Assembly: GCF_023701695.1 (NCBI RefSeq)
Contig: NZ_JAJOZC010000001.1
Coordinates: forward strand, 558,001-622,000
From: Streptomyces sp. RKAG290
Lineage (GTDB): Bacteria > Actinomycetota > Actinomycetes > Streptomycetales > Streptomycetaceae
Reading direction: 5' to 3'
Length of the DNA: 64,000 nucleotides
This document shows positions 58,967-64,000 of this stretch, one piece after another; within the stretch, counting starts at the first letter, position 1; the number at the start of each line of letters is the position of its first letter. The notes beneath the pieces were generated by a model that saw nothing but the letters and a program-made list of their open reading frames with translations, did not search any database and was not told the DNA's origin. A program made the translations under genes and the position numbers.

Positions 58967-60039
58967 ACGACCTCGACGAGCTGAAGCAGTACGCCGTGGC
59001 GCAGGCCCACTCCCAGGGGGTGGCCAAGGACCGGTTGCGGCAGCTGCTGGACTCCATCCACTCCGACGAGGACGGCACGCCGGGTTCCTGGGCGCACGAG
59101 TGGAGCCAGGCCGCAGAGCAACTCGCCTCTGAGGGCAAGCTGTTGGAGGCTGTTCGCTTCCACACCCTGGCCCGGTTCCCGTTCCCCGACGGCGTCGCCC
59201 GCCGGCATGCCCAGGAGCGGGCCGCCGAGCTGTTCGCCCAGTGGGCGAGCGGCTTCCCGGCACTAGCCCGCCTGGACATTCCCACCCCGGAGGGCAACGT
59301 ACGGGCCTGGTCCACCGGCCTGGACGCCCCGGAGCCCAAGCCTCTCCTGCTGCTCAGCGGCGGCATCATCAGCACCAAGGAACAGTGGGCGCCCGTGCTG
59401 CTGGAACTGGACACGTTCGGGCTGGCCGGCGTCGTCGTGGAGATGCCGGGCGTCAACGAGAACCCGCTGCGCTACGGTCCGGGCAGCCACGCACTGTTCT
59501 CGCACGTGCTCGACGCCGTCGAGGGCCGCGCCGACACCTCACGCACGTATGCCCTGGCGCTGAGCTTCAGTGGCCACCTCGCGCTGCGGGCCGCACTGAC
59601 CGATCGGCGCATCCGGGGCGTGGTGGGTGCCGGGCTGCCGGTGCACGACTTCTTCACGGACGCCGACTGGCAGTCCCGGGTGCCGCGCGTGACCGTGGAC
59701 ACGCTCGCCCATCTCAGCCACACCGAGCCCGGCAAGGTCTTCGACGCACTGCGGGGCTGGGAGCTGACCGAGGCCGAACTGGGCTCCCTGGACATCCCCG
59801 TGGCCCATGTCACCAGCCTGCGGGACGAGATCATCCCGCCCGCGGACAGCGAACTGCTGCGCCGCACCGTCGCCTCGCTCACCGTCCGCGAACACGACGA
59901 CGTGCACGGTTCCCCGGGCCACTTCCCGGAGACCCGGCTGTTCACGCTGCTGTCCGTGCTGCGGATGCGGGGCGGGGCGGATGCCACGGTGCGGGCACTG
60001 GAGGAGCAGCTCGCGGCCGCGGAACGGGCCGCGGCCTGA
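58963..60039 (+). CDS. abyA5: Alpha/beta-hydrolase-fold tetronate acetate eliminase (AbyA5-like)
   Basis: A 358-residue protein with a helical N-terminal region (residues 1-105) and an alpha/beta-hydrolase core. The nucleophile elbow is LSFSGH (Ser203), with probable acid in TSLRDEIIPP and His in HGSPGHFPE. Homologues (Agg5, AbyA5 type) eliminate acetic acid from the acetylated tetronate instead of hydrolysing an ester, creating the exocyclic methylene that serves as dienophile for the AbyU-type reaction. It is translationally coupled to the acetyltransferase by a 4-bp overlap. Confidence 0.85.
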   Translation: MNDLDELKQYAVAQAHSQGVAKDRLRQLLDSIHSDEDGTPGSWAHEWSQAAEQLASEGKLLEAVRFHTLARFPFPDGVARRHAQERAAELFAQWASGFPALARLDIPTPEGNVRAWSTGLDAPEPKPLLLLSGGIISTKEQWAPVLLELDTFGLAGVVVEMPGVNENPLRYGPGSHALFSHVLDAVEGRADTSRTYALALSFSGHLALRAALTDRRIRGVVGAGLPVHDFFTDADWQSRVPRVTVDTLAHLSHTEPGKVFDALRGWELTEAELGSLDIPVAHVTSLRDEIIPPADSELLRRTVASLTVREHDDVHGSPGHFPETRLFTLLSVLRMRGGADATVRALEEQLAAAERAAA

Positions 60040-60112
60040 GGTCTTTCGTCCGGATCGGGCCGGCTCGCACACCTGGGCGCGCGAGCCCGGCCTGCCCCGG
60101 GCAGGAGGACCC

Positions 60113-60146
60113 GGCGGCCGTAAGGCTGTATGACTGTCCGGCCGCC
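60113..60146. terminator. Candidate hairpin between convergent genes
   Basis: The 143-bp gap between the eliminase-like gene and the convergent DUF6059-like gene holds an inverted repeat GGCGGCC (60113-60119) / GGCCGCC (60140-60146) with a long loop, plus a shorter imperfect GC-rich repeat upstream (about 60060-60092). No T-tract is seen. It is a plausible but weak terminator. Confidence 0.35.
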
Positions 60147-60182
60147 TGACCGTATGGCTGCCTGTCTGGCTGCCCGGCTTCC

Positions 60183-60500
60183 TCAGCTGTCCTTCCAGTC
60201 GGCGCTAGGCATCAACTCACCTATTCCCTGCCATAGTTCGCGCTCCGACGCGGTCGGGAGAAGGTCGGGCCGCAGCCGCTCGGGATGCCCTGGGGGCGGG
60301 CCGCACCTCTCTCCCCGGGCAGCCGTTCCGTCCCGGTGTACGTGGTCCTCCCCGTCGCGGCCGGGCGCGTCGGGCAGCACTCCCGGCGCCACGCCGATGT
60401 AGGCGCCATAGGCCCAGGCAGCCGCGGCGAGCGCGCTCACGTCCGGTATCAACCGGGCGAACCACGCCCCTCCCCGCCGCCACCAGGTCTTCCGTCCCAT
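60183..60500 (-). CDS. Small DUF6059-like protein of unknown function
   Basis: A 105-residue protein with a basic, Trp-rich N-terminus (MGRKTWWRRGGAW), a hydrophobic stretch (ALAAAAWAYGAYIGVAPGVL) that may be a membrane segment, and a C-terminal block GPPPGHPERLRPDLLPTASE followed by RELW. The latter matches the conserved core I associate with DUF6059, small Streptomyces proteins often found beside SARP genes. AAAGGGG lies seven bases before the ATG. It is divergent from the SARP gene and has its own heptamer promoter. A role in export or signalling is a guess only. Confidence 0.65.
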   Translation of the reverse strand: MGRKTWWRRGGAWFARLIPDVSALAAAAWAYGAYIGVAPGVLPDAPGRDGEDHVHRDGTAARGERCGPPPGHPERLRPDLLPTASERELWQGIGELMPSADWKDS

Positions 60501-60551
60501 CGACGTGCCCCTTTCCCACTCCACTCCCGATACCCGCGACCGCGGCTCGTC

Positions 60552-60584
60552 ATCGTGCGGGCCCGGACTGAAGCAGGGCTGAAG
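60552..60584 (-). promoter_or_regulatory. SARP-type promoter for the DUF6059-like gene
   Basis: Minus-strand heptamers CTTCAGC (60578-60584) and CTTCAGT (60567-60573) form a direct repeat 11 bp apart. CACGAT (60552-60557) follows after exactly 9 bp. Predicted start is near 60545, about 45 nt before the ATG. Confidence 0.6.
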
Positions 60585-60677
60585 TCTCAATAGGTGGTCT
60601 ACGTAGTTTCTCTGATGTGCGGACGGCACCGTCTCGGCAAACCTGTGCCTGTCGAACAGACGAACAGGGGGCACAGC

Positions 60678-61451
60678 ATGAGGTACGAGATTCTGGGGAC
60701 ACTGCGCATACGCGCGGCGAGAACCGACGTGGCGGTGAACGCCCGCAACATGGAGGTGGCGCTCGCGGCGCTGCTCATCCGCGCGGGTGAAGTCGTCTCC
60801 ACCGCTCAGCTCGCCAACGAGATCTGGGGAGAACGCCCTCCCCGCCGGTACCTGGCCGCGATCCACGTCTACATCTCCCAGCTCCGCAAGCTGCTGACCG
60901 CCGGCGGTCCCGGGCCGAGCCCGATCGTCACCCGCTCACCCGGCTATCTGATCGGGCTCGGTGACGAGGGCCGGCTCGACGTCGACGAGTTCCAGCGGCT
61001 CATCCGGCGGGGCCGGGTGCTGGCCCGGGAGGACCGGCACCAGGAGGCGCTGGACATCTTCGAGACGGCGCTCGGCCTGTGGCGTGGTCCGGCGCTCGGG
61101 GATCTGCGCGCCGGACCGATCGTGGACACCTTCGTCACGTGGGCCGAGGAGGCCCGCCTGGAGTGCGCGGAGCTGCGCATCGACTCCGCCCTGTCGCTGG
61201 GGCGCCACCGCGAGCTGATCGGCCCGCTCCACACGCTCGTCGGCAGCCATCCGCTGCACGAGGCGTTCCACCGCCAGCTGATGATGGCGCTCTACCGGTC
61301 CGAGCGCCAGGCGGAGGCACTGCACGTCTACCGCTCCGCGCGACGCACCATCAACGAGGAACTGGGCATCGAGCCCTGCCGCTCGCTCCGCGACCTGCAC
61401 CGGGCCATCCTCCAGGCCGACCGGCGGCTGGACGTCCCGAGCGCCGCGTGA
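60678..61451 (+). CDS. SARP-family pathway-specific activator
   Basis: A 257-residue regulator of the small SARP type. The N-terminal OmpR-like winged helix (residues 1-95) reads RYEILGTLRIRAARTDVAV, then LAALLIRAGEVVSTAQLANEIWGERPP and HVYISQLRKLL. The bacterial transcriptional activation domain (about 96-250) ends EALHVYRSARRTINEELGIEP. The ATG at 60678 has AGGGGG upstream and starts the conserved text; the frame is open back to 60594. SARPs bind heptamer direct repeats 11 bp apart overlapping the -35 region, and repeats of that design lie before most operons of this cluster. The thioesterase and FkbH-like genes follow in the same direction. It is comparable to AbyI of the abyssomicin cluster. 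Confidence 0.92.
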   Translation: MRYEILGTLRIRAARTDVAVNARNMEVALAALLIRAGEVVSTAQLANEIWGERPPRRYLAAIHVYISQLRKLLTAGGPGPSPIVTRSPGYLIGLGDEGRLDVDEFQRLIRRGRVLAREDRHQEALDIFETALGLWRGPALGDLRAGPIVDTFVTWAEEARLECAELRIDSALSLGRHRELIGPLHTLVGSHPLHEAFHRQLMMALYRSERQAEALHVYRSARRTINEELGIEPCRSLRDLHRAILQADRRLDVPSAA

Positions 61452-61503
61452 GCGACACGGATTCCCGCTCCCGTTCCCGCACCGACGACTCCGAGGACTG
61501 ACC

Positions 61504-62307
61504 ATGCCTTCCCGTACGAACACGGCACGGCCCGCGCTCACCTCCGGCGACTGGATACGCGGCTACCGGCCGCGCCCGGACGCCGCGCTGCGGCTCGTCT
61601 GCTTTCCGCACGCGGGCGGATCCGCCACGGCCTACCACCCCTGGGCGTCCGCCTTCGGCCCCGACATCGACGTGCTGGCGGTGCAGTACCCGGGCCGTCA
61701 GGACCGGCACGCGGAACCCCTGGTCCACGATCTCCAGGAGCTCGCCGATCTCGCCCTGCCCGCTGTGCGTGACGCCGTCGAGGGCCGCCCGTTCGCCCTC
61801 TTCGGCCACAGCATGGGGGCGGCGCTCGCCTTCGAGGTCACCCGGCGCCTGGAGGCACGGGGCGACGGCCCCTCGCTGCTGGCCGTCTCGGGCCGCCGCG
61901 CCCCGTCCCTGCCCGCCACGTCCGGCGGCCCGGTGCACCACCTCGACGACGACGCCGTCGTGGCGCACCTCCAGGACCTCAGCGGCACCGACCCGAGGCT
62001 GCTGGAGGACCCGGACGTACGGGAGATGATCCTGCCGGTGGTCAGGGCGGACCTCCGCGCGGTGGAGACACACCGGAGTGCGCCCGGCACCACGGTCGAC
62101 GCGCCGGTGCTGTCGCTCACCGGCGCCGACGACCCGTGGACCAGCGTGGCCGAGGCGCGCGGCTGGTCGGCGCACACCACCGGGGACTTCTCGCTGCGGG
62201 TGTTCCCCGGCGGCCACTTCTATCTGGCCGAGCACCAGGCCGAGGTGGTGGCCCACCTGAGCGAGGAGCTGGGCTCGCGGCTGAGCCCGCGGTCAGCACG
62301 CCTTTAG
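61504..62307 (+). CDS. Type II (editing) thioesterase
   Basis: A 267-residue alpha/beta hydrolase of the RifR/TEII family. The N-terminus has RLVCFPHAGGSATAYHPWA, the nucleophile is Ser103 in GHSMGA, the acid is in GADDPW, and the His is in GGHFYLAEH. It would clear stalled or wrongly primed acyl groups from the PKS ACPs. No integrated TE exists in the PKS, so it is not the release enzyme. GAGGA precedes the ATG. It lies 52 bp after the SARP gene and probably shares its transcript. Confidence 0.9.
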   Translation: MPSRTNTARPALTSGDWIRGYRPRPDAALRLVCFPHAGGSATAYHPWASAFGPDIDVLAVQYPGRQDRHAEPLVHDLQELADLALPAVRDAVEGRPFALFGHSMGAALAFEVTRRLEARGDGPSLLAVSGRRAPSLPATSGGPVHHLDDDAVVAHLQDLSGTDPRLLEDPDVREMILPVVRADLRAVETHRSAPGTTVDAPVLSLTGADDPWTSVAEARGWSAHTTGDFSLRVFPGGHFYLAEHQAEVVAHLSEELGSRLSPRSARL

Positions 62308-62323
62308 CTCCACGCAACAGACT
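62291..62323 (+). promoter_or_regulatory. SARP-type promoter for the FkbH-like gene, embedded in the TE stop
   Basis: Heptamers GGTCAGC (62291-62297) and CTTTAGC (62302-62308) lie 11 bp apart. CAGACT (62318-62323) follows after exactly 9 bp. The TAG of the second heptamer is the stop codon of the thioesterase gene. Predicted start is near 62330, giving a leader of about 92 nt that contains a strong hairpin. Confidence 0.6.
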
Positions 62324-62334
62324 GCCCCCACGCC

Positions 62335-62364
62335 CGCCGGCCGGCCGCACCCGCCCGGCCGGCG
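62335..62364 (+). repeat. GC-rich hairpin in the FkbH-gene leader
   Basis: Perfect 10-bp arms CGCCGGCCGG (62335-62344) and CCGGCCGGCG (62355-62364) with a 10-nt loop. There is no T-tract. It may end part of the SARP/TE transcript or stabilise the FkbH leader. Confidence 0.5.
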
Positions 62365-62421
62365 CATCGACCCGGCCGCCGACCAGGGCCGTCGGGCCGC
62401 GAGCACAGGAAGTGAGGAGAC

Positions 62422-64000
62422 GTGTCCCCATCGGCCCCCGGCCCCGTCGACGAGCTCGCCGGACTGCACCACGGCGGCGAACTCGCCGCCGCATACCCGC
62501 GCGTGCACCGGCTGCTGGCCCACGCGGACGACGCCGCGCTGAACCGCGCGGGACAGCTGCTGGCCCGGCTCGACCCGGACGAGGTTCTGCGCCGTCATCC
62601 CACCACCCCGGCGCTCACCGTCGCGGTCACCGGGCACGGCACGCTCAATCCGCTCGTGCCCGCGCTCACCGCTCAACTGGCCAGGCACGGGCTGCTGATG
62701 CGGCCGCACCTGACCGACTTCGACGGTTACGTGTTCGCGCTGTCCGACCCGACGAGCCCCCTCTACGCCGCCGATCCCGACCTGGTGCTCTGCGTGCTGG
62801 ACCCGGCCGTCGTCTTCGACGAACTGCCGCTGCCGTGGGGACCGGACGACGTGGAGCGGGTCTTCGCGGAGAAGCTCGCCCTACTGCGGGGGCTCGTCGC
62901 CCGGTTCGCCGCCACGGCGCGCGGCACACTCGTCCTCAACACCCTGCCGCTGCTGCGCAAATACCAGGCCCAGCTGGTCGATCACCGGTCGCGCAACCGG
63001 CTGGCGGCGGTGTGGCGCGAGGCCAACGCGGCGCTTCTGCGGCTGCCCGAGTCCCACCCCTGCCTCGTGGTGCTGGATCTCGACCCGCTGCTGGCCGAGG
63101 GCATCGCTGCCCAGGAACCCCGCTTCGCGGCCTACACCGGTGCCCAGCTCTCGTCCGACCTGCTCGCCGCGTACGCCAGGGAGGCCGGACATCTCGCCCG
63201 TCATCTCGCCGGCCGTACCCGCAAGGTGCTGGTCCTGGACCTCGACAACACCGTGTGGGGAGGAATCCTCGGCGAGGACGGACCCGATGGCATCGAGGTG
63301 GCCGGCGGTCGCCGGGGGGCGGCGTTCCGCGAGTTCCAGCGGACCGTCAAACAGCTCGCGTCGCAAGGGGTCCTGCTGGCCGCCGTCAGCAAGAACGACC
63401 CGGAGCCGGTCACGAAGGTGCTGCGTGAGCATCCCGAACAGACACTGCGCGAGGACGACTTCGTCCGGGTGACAGCGAACTGGCAGCCCAAGCACGACAA
63501 CCTCACCGCGCTGGCCGCCGAACTCGGCCTGGGCACCGACAGTTTCGTCTTCGCCGACGACAGCGACTTCGAGCGGGGGCTGGTCCGCCACCAGCTGCCC
63601 GAAGTGGCCCTCGTCGACCTCGACGACGAGCCCGCGCTGCACACCGTCCGGCTGCTCCAGGACGGCTGGTTCGACATCACCGAAGCGACGACCGAGGACC
63701 GGGTCCGCGCGACCCGGTACCGGGAGGAGCTGGCCCGAAGCGACTTCCTTCAGGAGTTCACCTCCCTGGACGACTACCTCGACGAACTCGACGTCAAGGT
63801 GCAGGTCCAGCGTGCCGGTGCGGCCGACGTGAACCGGGTATCCCAACTGACGCTGCGCACCAATCAGTTCAATCTCACCACGCAGCGGCTGCAGACCGCC
63901 CAGGTCACGGCGCTGATCGAGGAACCGGGGGCGGAGGTGCTGACGGTCCGTGCCGCCGACAGGTTCGGCGACAACGGGCTGGTCGGCGCGGTGTTCCTGC
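62422..64000 (+). CDS. abyA2: FkbH-like glyceryl-ACP synthase/phosphatase (AbyA2-like), truncated at the window edge
   Basis: The frame is open from a GTG with GAGGAG six bases upstream to the right edge (526 codons; family length is usually about 620-650). The HAD-superfamily core motif LDLDNTVWGGILGEDG lies near residues 271-286, followed by AVSKNDPEPV and FADDSDFE. The C-terminal region with VNRVSQLTLRTNQFNLTT is the start of the acyltransferase-like part seen in FkbH proteins. In tetronate pathways the enzyme dephosphorylates 1,3-bisphosphoglycerate and loads the glyceryl unit on a dedicated ACP. That ACP is expected just beyond the window. It has its own SARP-type promoter. Confidence 0.92.
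   Translation, partial: MSPSAPGPVDELAGLHHGGELAAAYPRVHRLLAHADDAALNRAGQLLARLDPDEVLRRHPTTPALTVAVTGHGTLNPLVPALTAQLARHGLLMRPHLTDFDGYVFALSDPTSPLYAADPDLVLCVLDPAVVFDELPLPWGPDDVERVFAEKLALLRGLVARFAATARGTLVLNTLPLLRKYQAQLVDHRSRNRLAAVWREANAALLRLPESHPCLVVLDLDPLLAEGIAAQEPRFAAYTGAQLSSDLLAAYAREAGHLARHLAGRTRKVLVLDLDNTVWGGILGEDGPDGIEVAGGRRGAAFREFQRTVKQLASQGVLLAAVSKNDPEPVTKVLREHPEQTLREDDFVRVTANWQPKHDNLTALAAELGLGTDSFVFADDSDFERGLVRHQLPEVALVDLDDEPALHTVRLLQDGWFDITEATTEDRVRATRYREELARSDFLQEFTSLDDYLDELDVKVQVQRAGAADVNRVSQLTLRTNQFNLTTQRLQTAQVTALIEEPGAEVLTVRAADRFGDNGLVGAVFL

Noticed and set aside
60568..60585. The direct repeat CTGAAGC/CTGAAGT read on the plus strand as an autoregulatory box of the SARP gene
   Set aside because: Read on the minus strand it matches the heptamer consensus and has CACGAT at the correct 9-bp distance toward the DUF6059-like gene; on the plus strand neither holds.

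Overview
The window is high-GC actinobacterial DNA, almost certainly Streptomyces or a close relative: codons are strongly GC-biased, GTG and TTG starts are common, and regulators of the SARP and large LuxR (LAL) types are present. No rRNA, tRNA, CRISPR array or insertion sequence was seen. From about 3.1 kb to the right edge nearly everything fits one biosynthetic gene cluster for an abyssomicin-type spirotetronate polyketide. The cluster runs off the right edge inside the FkbH-like gene.

Layout. 0-3.1 kb: probable flanking genes (end of a lipoprotein-like gene; an LLM flavoprotein plus NCS1 permease operon). 3.2-14.3 kb: tailoring and resistance genes, namely four luciferase-like flavoproteins (one of them, at 12.9 kb, NtaA/SnaA type), two P450s, a ferredoxin, a membrane O-acyltransferase with an acetyl-esterase-like hydrolase, and an MFS exporter facing its TetR repressor. 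14.3-20.5 kb: an aldo/keto-reductase-like gene followed by a complete peptide-type ABC transporter. 20.6-34.5 kb and 37-56 kb: three modular PKS genes on the minus strand, split by the KSIII gene, an AbyU-like cyclase gene, and an ArsR/monooxygenase pair. 56-64 kb: LAL regulator, tetronate acetyltransferase and eliminase genes, a small DUF6059-like gene, SARP regulator, type II thioesterase, and the FkbH-like glyceryl-loading gene.

The PKS reads out cleanly. The loading module is KSQ-AT(malonyl)-ACP. Modules 1-3 are KS-AT(malonyl)-DH-KR-ACP, module 4 is KS-AT(methylmalonyl)-dead DH-ACP, module 5 is KS-AT(methylmalonyl)-DH-ER-KR-ACP, and module 6 is KS-AT(malonyl)-ACP. This predicts five acetate and two propionate units: a methyl-terminated triene, a ketone, a branched saturated stretch and a terminal beta-ketothioester. 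That is the linear precursor known for abyssomicins. No thioesterase domain ends the line. Release is expected through a glyceryl-ACP (FkbH-like protein plus an ACP beyond the edge) and the KSIII, giving a tetronate. The E2-like acetyltransferase and the hydrolase-like protein would then make the exocyclic methylene, and the AbyU homologue would close the spiro ring.

Two window-wide features stand out. First, at least ten promoter regions of the cluster carry copies of a heptamer of the form nTTnAGn. Most are paired 11 bp apart, with a nAnnnT hexamer exactly 9 bp downstream in seven of them. This is the layout of SARP-controlled promoters and suggests one regulon covering nearly all operons. 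Second, PKS1, PKS2 and the LAL gene are broken by ten single-base deficits, each in or beside a short G/C run. Restoring one base at each gives three full-length proteins, so these look like sequence errors rather than decay. Long near-identical AT and KR cassettes with a different codon style from the rest show the PKS is a recombination mosaic.
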